From NCBI RefSeq assembly GCF_026991495.1, contig NZ_JALXBJ010000092.1:1-32044 (forward strand): a DNA stretch of 32,044 bases. Reading direction: 5' to 3'. This stretch comes from Thermococcus sp. GTDB taxonomy: Archaea; Methanobacteriota_B; Thermococci; Thermococcales; Thermococcaceae. Below the pieces are notes generated by a model. It did not search any database. It worked only from the letters and a program-made list of their open reading frames with translations, and was not told the origin of the DNA. Shown here one piece after another: positions 1 through 8,500 of this stretch. The position numbers and the translations under genes are program-made. Each line of letters begins with the position of its first letter. Within the stretch, counting starts at the first letter, position 1.

Positions 1-1045
<1,045 letters not shown>

Positions 1046-1105
1046 AATGAACACCTCCGTTCGTGAGCTCAAACCTGAGCATCCACTGGGTAGTGAACCT
1101 TTGGT

Positions 1106-1117
1106 GTTTATAAATAT
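1106..1117 (-). promoter_or_regulatory. TATA box of the nfn operon
   Basis: On the minus strand the sequence reads ATATTTATAAACA, a good archaeal TATA box. It predicts a transcript start near 1087 and a leader of about 40 nt before the GTG start at 1045. It is bracketed by an exact 11-bp inverted repeat (GAACCTTTGGT at 1095-1105 and its complement at 1125-1135). Confidence 0.75.
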
Positions 1118-1123
1118 GTGCCC

Positions 1124-1140
1124 AACCAAAGGTTCAAAAC
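1124..1140 (-). promoter_or_regulatory. SurR binding site upstream of the nfn promoter
   Basis: On the minus strand 1140 to 1124 reads GTTTTGAACCTTTGGTT. It fits the extended SurR consensus GTT-n3-AAC-n5-GTT described for Pyrococcus and Thermococcus at every defined position. It lies just upstream of the nfn TATA box, where SurR acts as an activator at hydrogenase promoters when sulfur is absent. The match is seen directly; SurR control is inferred from the known regulon of electron-flow genes. Confidence 0.7.
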
Positions 1141-1336
1141 GTTGATGTACCTTCGCCGAACTTAAATGCCGGATAAAGATAGTTCACCGAAGGCCCAGCC
1201 GTGCTGAGTGAAGCCCCTTCGCAACCCATAGAGAAAGGAATGCAGGATAACACTGACCTGCCCATCAACCTGACTCAAAAACCACCCGGGACTTGCGCTT
1301 CCCTTCGGGACGTAACGTTATGCACTCACGGTGCCG
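1141..1336. other. Intergenic region without a recognised gene
   Basis: About 200 bases between the nfn promoter and the end of the HEAT-repeat gene. A plus-strand TATA-like run (CTTAAATG at about 1161-1168) is followed by GC-rich sequence with a small TCCC-TTC-GGGA hairpin near 1308. A short untranslated RNA is possible, but I recognise no family. Confidence 0.3.
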
Positions 1337-3094
1337 TTAAACGGCCGCCCCTGTTCCGGCCCTCTCCTTAAAGCCCTGCAAGATCCTCTCCGCGAGCTGC
1401 CTCTTTTCACCAACATCGCTCTTCAGGAAGCGCTTAACCTCACTTATAAGGGGTGCCACGAGCTCGATTTCCTCCCCGGGGGCAGTGCTTATAATGGCCT
1501 CTATAGTCAGCAAGCCTTCAAACTCCAGGCCATTCCTGAGGTAGGAGGGAAGGGATGGAATAACCTCCATTGCAGCCTCCCGGTCCCACCTGTAAAGAAA
1601 GTAGTAGCTGAAAAACTCGAGGGCGGCGGCAACCTTGTCCAGCTCCCCGGACCGGTACCAGGATAAGAACTTCCCAACGATCTCATCCCGGAGATCGCTC
1701 TTCGCCGCAATGAGGGCGAGAGCCTTCCCGGCCTTTGCCCTGACCCACCTGTTTCTGCAGAGGGTGAGCTCAATCAGGTCATCCACAGCCGCACTCAGGA
1801 TTTTCAGCCTCCGGCCGTCCAGCCTTTCGGCGAGCTTTGAGACGGCCCAGAGGGCGTCCATCTTCTCCACCTGATCGCTGCTCCTCAGCATGTGAACGAG
1901 TTCGAGCACAACCTCCGGCCTCTTAAAAGCTAACTCCTCGACGTCCTCTATCTCGCCCTTCCCTAAGGAGCGCCTCATGGCCCTGACCTCTCCCCCTCCA
2001 GCCGCCCTGCGAAGTATCCTCATGGCTTCCCTCTTGCGCGGTCTGAAGTTTTTAAGCGTAGGCGGCTGTAAAGTGCGCTCGGCAAGCTTTTCCGCGGGCG
2101 GGGAGGGGTAGTAAGGCTTTGGGACAACGCGCTCCCCTATCCTGAGGGTCTCCTCCATTCTCTCCAGAAGCTCAGAAAGCCATTTGAGGACGTAGGCGTC
2201 GCCAACCGCGAGGGCTAGATCTATCGCCTCGTAGAAGCGCTCGTTTATCAAAAGCCTCTGTATCCTCTCCTTAGCCGCCTCAGGGTTGTCCCGGTAGTAC
2301 CTGTAAACCGCCTCCTCCATCTCCCCGAGTACCTGCTTTGCCCTCCACTTTAAGTCGGACTCCTTTCCCAAGGCTATGTTCTTAACAACGGTCAGGGCGT
2401 GGATGAACTCCTCAACGTAGTCCTCCCTGAGGGGCATACGAGAGATCTCGCTGAGCAAGTCAAAAGCCAAGTCTGCCACTACAGCATCCTTCTTTCCCAT
2501 GGCCTCTTCGATTACGTGCGGAACCTCCTCAAGAACCCGCTTTATCAGGGAGAACCTCGTACCCTCCGCTGCGGTGAGCAGGAGCCTCAGGCCTAAGAGA
2601 GACCTTCTGAGATCCCTTGAAGTTATCATAGAAGTAAGCTCATCCAGAACATCCCTGCTGAGGATGTAAACCCTGAGAACGGAGGCGAGGGAGAAGAGCT
2701 CTATGAAGATGGGCCCGCTTTTGTCGGAGAACTCCTTCATAAGGTTTATGAGCTTTAGAAACGCCCCCTGAGAGAGCGGAAAGCCGTAAACGAGGGTCAT
2801 CAGAACCCTTAGGGTGTTGAGGGCCACTACCTCACTGCCCTCCTTGGCAACGCTTATGAGATCGTCGAGAAACTCCTTGACGATGGCCTTCTTGCGGGAG
2901 GGTGGCAGGTTCCTCAGGATCTCCCTCAGGGCGCCAAGTGTCCTGATCCTCAGCCTCTCATCATTCTCCCCCAGAAGACTGAAGAGGGCTCTCAGCGCCT
3001 TCGGATCCTCCAGGGCCAGCTCTATGGCTCTCTTTACATCCCAGGACAGCAGGAGCTCCCTTAACATAAGGGAAGTTTCATCGCCCTCACTCAT
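1337..3094 (-). CDS. HEAT-repeat-like alpha-helical protein of unknown function
   Basis: About 585 residues, almost entirely predicted helix, with repeated Leu/Ala-rich pairs of the HEAT/armadillo type: for example LRIRTLGALREILRNL and VVALNTLRVLMTLVYG in the first half, MDALWAVSKLAERL and VRAKAGKALALIAAK in the second. The two helical blocks are separated by a proline-rich linker at about residues 330-360 (KPYYPSPPAEK). There is no signal peptide, membrane segment, P-loop or metal motif, so the protein is probably a cytosolic scaffold. The start is uncertain between GTG 3097 and ATG 3094. A strong TATA box about 27 bp upstream puts the transcript start at the start codon, so the mRNA looks leaderless. 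It lies downstream of dph2 on the same strand but has its own promoter. I do not know its function or partner. Confidence 0.8.
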   Translation of the reverse strand: MSEGDETSLMLRELLLSWDVKRAIELALEDPKALRALFSLLGENDERLRIRTLGALREILRNLPPSRKKAIVKEFLDDLISVAKEGSEVVALNTLRVLMTLVYGFPLSQGAFLKLINLMKEFSDKSGPIFIELFSLASVLRVYILSRDVLDELTSMITSRDLRRSLLGLRLLLTAAEGTRFSLIKRVLEEVPHVIEEAMGKKDAVVADLAFDLLSEISRMPLREDYVEEFIHALTVVKNIALGKESDLKWRAKQVLGEMEEAVYRYYRDNPEAAKERIQRLLINERFYEAIDLALAVGDAYVLKWLSELLERMEETLRIGERVVPKPYYPSPPAEKLAERTLQPPTLKNFRPRKREAMRILRRAAGGGEVRAMRRSLGKGEIEDVEELAFKRPEVVLELVHMLRSSDQVEKMDALWAVSKLAERLDGRRLKILSAAVDDLIELTLCRNRWVRAKAGKALALIAAKSDLRDEIVGKFLSWYRSGELDKVAAALEFFSYYFLYRWDREAAMEVIPSLPSYLRNGLEFEGLLTIEAIISTAPGEEIELVAPLISEVKRFLKSDVGEKRQLAERILQGFKERAGTGAAV

Positions 3095-3114
3095 CACTTT
3101 GAGTTTCGGTTTTT

Positions 3115-3128
3115 ATCTTATATAAGAT
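3115..3128 (-). promoter_or_regulatory. Palindromic TATA box for the HEAT-repeat gene
   Basis: ATCTTATATAAGAT is a perfect 14-bp palindrome centred about 27 bp before the start codon. The A-rich sequence on its gene-distal side fits a BRE for leftward transcription; the other side is T-rich. The spacing predicts a leaderless transcript. Confidence 0.7.
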
Positions 3129-3166
3129 TTTAGTCCCGCTCTTTACGGCCATATTTGATACGGATT

Positions 3167-4192
3167 TCAAACCTTAAGGGAAACCCCGTAGGGTTCGTCC
3201 TCGCTCCTCTCAACACCTTTTATCTCGTCGAACTCGTACTCCTCCCTGAGACCGAGGAGGAGCTCAAGCTCTGGCGGGGTGAGCACGGGCTTCCTCCAGT
3301 TCTCGTAGTCGTCTATGGGAACGCGGGGACAGGCGACGACAACGTAGGCGTCGAAGTCAAAACCCTCCAAAGCGGTGTAGACCACATTGTCCATCGCTAT
3401 CAGCCTCGCGTACTTCCCGCTCTCACGCAGAAGCTTGAGCACGCGTACGGCCTCCCCGAGCCTGAGCTGACCCTTCTTGGTGCTCACGATGACGCCGAAC
3501 TTCCTCGCGTCCACCGCCTTCGCTATCTGCGCCCAGCGCTTTCTGATGAGCCTCTCCGCCTCCTTATCCATCCAGAGGGCATCGCCCGAGTAGGGGTTGA
3601 CAGCGAGGGTGGGCTTCTTTGTGGCGAGGGCCACTCCGAGGGGGTGGAAGTAGCCTGCGCCAACGAAGAGTATTCCCTCGGCGTCAACCCTCGCGGCGGA
3701 GAAGTTGCAGCCGAGAACCTGGCCGGGCCAGCTGACCCTCGAATCCCCCCTGCCAACGAGGACTTCAAAGCCCGCCCCCTCGAGGAACTCCCTCATCCGT
3801 CCGAGGTAGGTGATATGCTGGGCGGTCGTAACGAGGCCTATCCTCCCCCCGAGCTTTCTTATCTCGGACAGGTTCCTCTTGAGGGCTGGAACGGGATCGG
3901 CATCGGCAAAGGCCGGCACGAAGACCGTGGGCACCTCAAGGTGGAGCCTCATGTAACTGTGGCCGAGGTGAACGAGGGCATCGCAGCCGAGCATCTTGGC
4001 CTCCCTATCGGCCGGGTCGCAGGCCCCGTAGTTCACGTCCCCGCTTATTATCGCCTTGATCCCGTTCTCCTCAAGGAAGTCGGCCAGCCTCTGGGCCTCC
4101 TCCTTCAGTCCCTCCGGCGTCTGGATGAGCACCTTCCCCGCCCCAACCCTCCGGAGCGCCCGCAGAACGTCTCCCTCTAAAATCCTGTGCAT
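3167..4192 (-). CDS. dph2: Diphthamide biosynthesis protein Dph2 (2-(3-amino-3-carboxypropyl)histidine synthase)
   Basis: A 341-residue archaeal Dph2. It transfers the 3-amino-3-carboxypropyl group of S-adenosylmethionine to a histidine of elongation factor 2, the first step of diphthamide synthesis. The three cluster cysteines of the non-canonical radical-SAM [4Fe-4S] enzyme are present, one per domain: C58 (NYGACD), C162 (LGCNF) and C288 (VACPR). These are within one residue of the positions known in P. horikoshii Dph2. Length is normal for the family. The ATG at 4192 follows a GGGGTGG site. A TATA-like CAGTTTATCC lies just upstream at about 4208-4217. The gene is flanked by the HEAT-repeat gene downstream and a tRNA-Arg upstream, all on the minus strand. 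Confidence 0.95.
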   Translation of the reverse strand: MHRILEGDVLRALRRVGAGKVLIQTPEGLKEEAQRLADFLEENGIKAIISGDVNYGACDPADREAKMLGCDALVHLGHSYMRLHLEVPTVFVPAFADADPVPALKRNLSEIRKLGGRIGLVTTAQHITYLGRMREFLEGAGFEVLVGRGDSRVSWPGQVLGCNFSAARVDAEGILFVGAGYFHPLGVALATKKPTLAVNPYSGDALWMDKEAERLIRKRWAQIAKAVDARKFGVIVSTKKGQLRLGEAVRVLKLLRESGKYARLIAMDNVVYTALEGFDFDAYVVVACPRVPIDDYENWRKPVLTPPELELLLGLREEYEFDEIKGVERSEDEPYGVSLKV

Positions 4193-4278
4193 CCAACCAC
4201 CCCTATCAGGATAAACTGCCGTCGAAGCCTTCTATTCCAACGGATGTCCGTAGCAACCTCAAAGGCCTATTCGAAGAA

Positions 4279-4356
4279 TGGCGGGCCGGGCGGGATTTGA
4301 ACCCGCGACCTTCGGCTCCGGAGGCCGACGCCCCCTCCTGACTAGGCCACCGGCCC
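4279..4356 (-). tRNA. tRNA-Arg (anticodon CCG), CCA encoded
   Basis: The minus strand folds into a full cloverleaf. The acceptor stem is GGGCCGG with CCGGCCC. The D stem is GCCT with GGGC. The anticodon stem is TCGGC with GCCGA around the loop CTCCGGA, giving anticodon CCG (reads CGG, arginine). The T stem is GCGGG with CCCGC around TTCAAAT. The discriminator base is G, followed by an encoded CCA. No intron is seen. Confidence 0.95.
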
Positions 4357-4380
4357 AACCCATCACTAAATCTCCCGGCG

Positions 4381-4390
4381 CTTTAAAAAT
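4381..4390 (-). promoter_or_regulatory. TATA box of tRNA-Arg
   Basis: ATTTTTAAAG on the minus strand lies about 30 bp before the first tRNA base, predicting a start a few bases upstream of the mature 5' end. Confidence 0.65.
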
Positions 4391-4448
4391 CTAACCACCG
4401 GGGACACGCCCCGGGATGCCGGATGGATTGGCCAAACGCCGTATTAAC

Positions 4449-4458
4449 GTTTATAAAC
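4449..4458 (+). promoter_or_regulatory. TATA box of the proline dehydrogenase operon
   Basis: GTTTATAAAC at about 4449-4458 predicts a transcript start near 4479. The leader of about 25 nt contains the GAGGTG ribosome binding site before ATG 4505. Confidence 0.7.
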
Positions 4459-4504
4459 ATGCGTGCATAAGGTGGGACGCCGGTTGATTTTTAGAGGTGG
4501 GAGC

Positions 4505-5983
4505 ATGAGACGGCTCGACCTAACGGAAAAGGATACTTCTAAGAGGATCACGATCTATTTTGAGGGAAAGCCATACGAAGCTTATGAAGGCGAGAAGTTT
4601 CCCGTTGCGATGCTCGCCAACGGCGTCTACTGGCTCACGACGAGCACCGAGGGAAGGAAGCGCGGGGCTTTTACCTTCGGCCCGCTGCCAGTCAAGGTTG
4701 ACGGAGTCAAGAACGTCAACGGAAGGAAGCTCAAGATCAGGGACAGCATGAGGATCGAGAGGCAGCGCTACGACGAGTTCCAGGAGCAGGTGAAGATAGA
4801 CGAGGGCAAGCCCGTTCTCCGCTACGTCGTCGATGTGGCAGTTATAGGCGCAGGCCCCGCTGGGCTGGGCGTCGTGGAAGAGATCGGGGGAAAGCTTACG
4901 GCTGCGCTGATCGAAGAGCGCACGTGGCTCGGCGGCGACATGTGGCTCAAGGGGGTTGAGCAGGAAGGCTTCGGAAACCCGAGGAAAGCGATAGAGAAGC
5001 TCACGAACTTCTCCGAGAACGTTAGGGTTTTCCTCAAGACAGCCGCCTTGGGCGTCTTTGACAAGGGCGAGTACTTCCTCGTTCCGGCGGTTAGAAACGA
5101 CCAGCTGATAGAGTTCATGGCCAAGCGCGTTGTCTTAACGACGGGCGCGGTTGACTCAATAATGCTCTTCGAGAACAACGATTATCCAGGAGTCTTCAGG
5201 AGGGCCGATGCCCTCGAAGTGATGAACGTCTGGAACGTTGCCCCGGGGGAGAGAGTTGCCGTAACCGGAGCATTCCCGGAGGAAATAACCGCTGAACTCG
5301 ACCGCTGGGGCATAGAGTACGTCGTGGTTCCAAATCCAAAGCGCGTCGAGGGGAAGGATAGAGTTGAGCGCCTCATCGATGAAAACGGCAACGTCTACGA
5401 GGTCGATGCCGTGATAATGGCCGACGGCAGGATTCCGGACATAAACCCAGTAACCCAAGCCGGGGGAAAGCTCCGCTTCAAGCGCGGCTACTACACGCCG
5501 ATACTCGATGAGGAGCACAGGATAAGGGACGGGATCTACGCCGCCGGGAGCGCCGCCGGGATTAAGCCGCACTACGCGAACTACATCGAGGGCAAGCTGG
5601 TCGGGGCGTACATCCTGAGGGAGTTCGGCTTTGAGGCCGAGCCGTGCGTTTACAGTGAGAGGCTGAGGGAATACGAGCCCCTGAGCAGGCCGCGCCCGAG
5701 GTTCCCGCTCGACAGCTTTAACGCCGAGGACGTCCACATCTGCGGCTGCGACGTCTCCCTCAAGAAGGTGGACGACGTTGTCAAGAGCGGCATAACAGAC
5801 CTCCAGATAATCAAGCGCTTAACCCACTTAGCCATGGGCTTCTGCCAGGGCCGCTTCTGCCTCTTCAACGGGGCTTTGCTCGTCTCGCAGAGGAGCGGGC
5901 TCCCCATGGACAGGCTCGACATACCGGTCGCGAGGCCGCCGATAAAGAACGTCAAGATGAAAGTGGTAGCCGGGAGGGAGTGA
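4505..5983 (+). CDS. pdhA: Dye-linked L-proline dehydrogenase PDH1, alpha subunit (NADH dehydrogenase-type flavoprotein)
   Basis: A 492-residue flavoprotein related to the sarcosine oxidase and HcnB alpha family; it closely matches what I recall of the P. horikoshii PDH1 alpha subunit. The N-terminus (residues 14-68) resembles the Fer2_4 domain of sarcosine oxidase alpha but has none of its cysteine ligands. A nucleotide-binding fold follows with GAGPAG at 115-120, and a second fold lies in the middle (VAVTGAFPEE). The C-terminal BFD-like domain has a Cys-Gly-Cys (HICGCD) and a later CQGRFC, giving four likely Fe-S ligands. The start is ATG 4505, six bases after GAGGTG; a longer ORF to 4463 would begin at the TATA box. 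Its stop lies two bases before the beta-subunit ATG. In the known complex the alpha subunit oxidises NADH and joins beta in an alpha4-beta4 assembly. Confidence 0.9.
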   Translation: MRRLDLTEKDTSKRITIYFEGKPYEAYEGEKFPVAMLANGVYWLTTSTEGRKRGAFTFGPLPVKVDGVKNVNGRKLKIRDSMRIERQRYDEFQEQVKIDEGKPVLRYVVDVAVIGAGPAGLGVVEEIGGKLTAALIEERTWLGGDMWLKGVEQEGFGNPRKAIEKLTNFSENVRVFLKTAALGVFDKGEYFLVPAVRNDQLIEFMAKRVVLTTGAVDSIMLFENNDYPGVFRRADALEVMNVWNVAPGERVAVTGAFPEEITAELDRWGIEYVVVPNPKRVEGKDRVERLIDENGNVYEVDAVIMADGRIPDINPVTQAGGKLRFKRGYYTPILDEEHRIRDGIYAAGSAAGIKPHYANYIEGKLVGAYILREFGFEAEPCVYSERLREYEPLSRPRPRFPLDSFNAEDVHICGCDVSLKKVDDVVKSGITDLQIIKRLTHLAMGFCQGRFCLFNGALLVSQRSGLPMDRLDIPVARPPIKNVKMKVVAGRE

Positions 5984-5985
5984 GG

Positions 5986-7143
5986 ATGCCGACGAGGGTT
6001 CTCCCAGAAAAGAGCGAGGTAACGATCATCGGGGGCGGTATAGTTGGGGTAACGATAGCCCACGAGTTAGCCAAGCGTGGGGAAGAGGTTACGGTCATCG
6101 AGAAGCGCTTTATTGGTTCTGGCTCGACATTCCGCTGCGGAACAGGCATAAGACAGCAGTTCAACGACGAGGCAAACGTCCAGACGATGAAGCGCTCGGT
6201 GGAGCTTTGGAAGAAGTACAGCGAGGAGTACGGCTTTTCCTTCGAGCAAAGCGGCTACCTCTTCCTGCTCTACGATGACGATGAGGTTGAGACGTTTAAG
6301 AGAAACATCGCGATACAGAACCGCTTCGGCGTCCCCACGAGGCTCATAACACCGGAGGAAGCGAAGGAGATAGTTCCTCTGCTCGATATCAGCGAGGTCG
6401 TCGCCGCCTCCTGGAACCCCACAGATGGGAAGGCGAGCCCCTTCCAGTCCACGGCGGCGTTTGCACTGCACGCCGAGGAGTTCGGGGCTAAGTTAGTTGA
6501 GTACACCGAAGTGAAGGACTTCATCGTCGAGAACGGTGAGATAAAGGGCCTGAAGACTAACAGGGGCAAGATCAAGACTGGGACGGTCATCAACGCCACA
6601 AACGCCTGGGCAAAGCTCATAAACGCGATGGCCGGGATAAGGGCGATCCCGATAGAGCCCTACAAACACCAGGCCGTCATCACACAGCCGATAAAGAGGG
6701 GCTCGGTGAAGCCGATGGTGATCTCGTTCAAGTACGGCCACGCTTACCTCACCCAGACGGCCCACGGGGGCGTTATCGGCGGCGTTGGATATGAGTTAGG
6801 TCCAACCTACGACCTGAACCCGACCTATGAGTTCATGCGCGAGGTCAGCTACTACTTCACCAAGATAATCCCAGCGCTGAGAGAACTTCTCATCCTCAGG
6901 ACTTGGGCCGGCTACTACGCCAAAACACCCGACAGCAACCCGGCGATAGGAAAGATAGAGGAGCTGAGCGACTACTACATAGCGGCTGGCTTTTCCGGCC
7001 ACGGCTTCATGATGGCCCCTGCCGTTGCCGAGATGGTTGCTGATCTAATCACGAAGGGGAAGACAGACCTTCCGGCCTGGTGGTACGATCCGTACCGCTT
7101 CGAGAGGGGCGAGCTGCGCGGACAGGCGCTGCAGATGGGGTGA
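5986..7143 (+). CDS. pdhB: Dye-linked L-proline dehydrogenase PDH1, beta subunit (FAD-dependent)
   Basis: A 385-residue DAO-family flavoenzyme that oxidises L-proline to pyrroline-5-carboxylate. The FAD-binding signature IIGGGIVGVTIAHELAKRG lies near the N-terminus, followed by FIGSGSTFRCGTGIRQQF and a C-terminal GFSGHGFMMAPAVAEM segment, as in the P. horikoshii PDH1 beta subunit. The start is ATG 5986 behind GGGAGGGAG; a GTG at 5980 overlaps the alpha stop and is less well placed. The gene follows alpha with a two-base gap, so the subunits are coupled. The extra small subunits (PdhF, PdhX) of the four-subunit PDH2 type are absent, which points to the two-subunit PDH1 form. The product feeds electrons from proline into the cell's flavin and ferredoxin pool. 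Confidence 0.92.
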   Translation: MPTRVLPEKSEVTIIGGGIVGVTIAHELAKRGEEVTVIEKRFIGSGSTFRCGTGIRQQFNDEANVQTMKRSVELWKKYSEEYGFSFEQSGYLFLLYDDDEVETFKRNIAIQNRFGVPTRLITPEEAKEIVPLLDISEVVAASWNPTDGKASPFQSTAAFALHAEEFGAKLVEYTEVKDFIVENGEIKGLKTNRGKIKTGTVINATNAWAKLINAMAGIRAIPIEPYKHQAVITQPIKRGSVKPMVISFKYGHAYLTQTAHGGVIGGVGYELGPTYDLNPTYEFMREVSYYFTKIIPALRELLILRTWAGYYAKTPDSNPAIGKIEELSDYYIAAGFSGHGFMMAPAVAEMVADLITKGKTDLPAWWYDPYRFERGELRGQALQMG

Positions 7144-7183
7144 ACCCTTAATTTCAATTTCTTTCTTAGCATTTCGACAGAAA

Positions 7184-7192
7184 TTTTATAAG
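7184..7192 (+). promoter_or_regulatory. TATA box of the MFS transporter gene
   Basis: ATTTTATAA is centred about 27 bp before ATG 7215 and there is no ribosome binding site, so the transcript is probably leaderless. Confidence 0.6.
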
Positions 7193-7214
7193 TTCCCTAC
7201 CTTTCCCACAAGCG

Positions 7215-8453
7215 ATGTCAGGGATGGAGCGAGTGGTTTTACAGGGAAAGCGTGAGAGGGCGTTGAAGTCCAAAAAACTCCGGGTTAGAAAGTGGAATAC
7301 GCTCGTGTTCCTTGCGGCCATGTTTATAGCGAACATAGCATTCGGCATGGCGTTTCCTTACCTGAGCGTTTATATGAGACTTCTCGGTGCTGGAATGCTC
7401 ACCGTCGGCTTGCTGAGTGTGGCATTCAACATAACGTCCATGGTCTTCCAGTATCCCTTCGGCTGGCTGTCGGACGCAAGTGGGAACAGAAAGGGATTCA
7501 TAGCCTTCGGTCTCTTTTCCTTCGCGGTATTCTACTCCATGATGGCTTTTGTGAGTTCCCCTCTTGGCGTTCTGCTCTTTAGGACACTCCAAGGAGTTTT
7601 TGGCTCGGCCATGATGCCCGCTCACTCGGCCCTTATCTCGGAGCTTTCAACGAGAGCTGGCTCAATCTTTGGCCTGTTCAACTCGGTGGAGAACGCCGGT
7701 TTTATGGTCGGTAACTTTCTCGGCTCTGTAATAGTTAGCAACCTCGGTATACGGGGGCTTTTTCTGATCTCTGGGATTCTATTGGTAGCATCCTCTGGAA
7801 TAGTCCTTCTAATCCGCGAGCGTCCAGCAGGGAGACGTTCCCTCCTCGGGATGATTCTCGTTCAGGAAGGCAGGGAGAGCTGGCTAACAACAGTTAAGGG
7901 CTCCGCATTCAAGAGGCTCATGCGCGGTCAGCTCGGTCTCTTCTACGTCACGGTCTTCCTTGTGATGGTCGCCAGCGGGCAGTTCTACAGCGTTTCCTCG
8001 GTTTACTTCAAGGAAGCCTTCGGCGGGTGGAGCGTTGGTGTTATCTTTGGGGTAGAGAGCCTCGCCGCGGCTTTAACCGGCTACTTCTTAGGGAAGCTGA
8101 TAGATAGGTATGGGGCGAAAAGGTTCTATCTCGTTGCGATAGCGGGCTACAGCTTAGCTTTCTTGCTTTACGCTATCGTGAGAAACGTCTGGTTAGTCCT
8201 CGGGATAGCCTTTCTCTCTGGCCTCAAGTGGGTTATGACGATAAACTCAACCTCGGCCTACGTTGCTGAAAAGGTGAGCCCGGGAGAGAGGGCCCAGGGA
8301 ATGGGTTTGCTGAACGCTATGATGAGCCTCGGCTGGGTTGTCGGCCCACTCATCGGAGGCTATCTCTCGGGGATAAGCTTTACCCTGAACTTCGTCAGCA
8401 CTTTGATCCCCCTCGGACTGGCCTTCCTCCTGGCCCTCAGATTGGAGGGATAA
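7215..8453 (+). CDS. Major facilitator superfamily transporter
   Basis: A 412-residue integral membrane protein with about 12 hydrophobic segments and a basic cytosolic N-terminus (KRERALKSKKLRVRK). The loop between helices 2 and 3 has an MFS-type sequence, GWLSDASGNRKGF, and the matching loop in the second half is GKLIDRYGAKRFY. Length is normal for the superfamily. The substrate cannot be read from sequence. The gene follows the proline dehydrogenase pair by 71 bp but has its own TATA box and appears leaderless, so a link to proline uptake is only suggestive. The start at 7215 is set by the promoter distance; a second in-frame ATG at 7224 is possible. Confidence 0.88.
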   Translation: MSGMERVVLQGKRERALKSKKLRVRKWNTLVFLAAMFIANIAFGMAFPYLSVYMRLLGAGMLTVGLLSVAFNITSMVFQYPFGWLSDASGNRKGFIAFGLFSFAVFYSMMAFVSSPLGVLLFRTLQGVFGSAMMPAHSALISELSTRAGSIFGLFNSVENAGFMVGNFLGSVIVSNLGIRGLFLISGILLVASSGIVLLIRERPAGRRSLLGMILVQEGRESWLTTVKGSAFKRLMRGQLGLFYVTVFLVMVASGQFYSVSSVYFKEAFGGWSVGVIFGVESLAAALTGYFLGKLIDRYGAKRFYLVAIAGYSLAFLLYAIVRNVWLVLGIAFLSGLKWVMTINSTSAYVAEKVSPGERAQGMGLLNAMMSLGWVVGPLIGGYLSGISFTLNFVSTLIPLGLAFLLALRLEG

Positions 8454-8500
8454 CCGCTACTCTCTTAAAATCCCAACACCCCAATAACATAGGTGATAGA

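Noticed and set aside
3155..4180. 341-residue plus-strand frame opposite dph2
   Set aside because: Shadow frame in a GC-rich gene; Dph2 on the other strand has all three cluster cysteines and a proper start.
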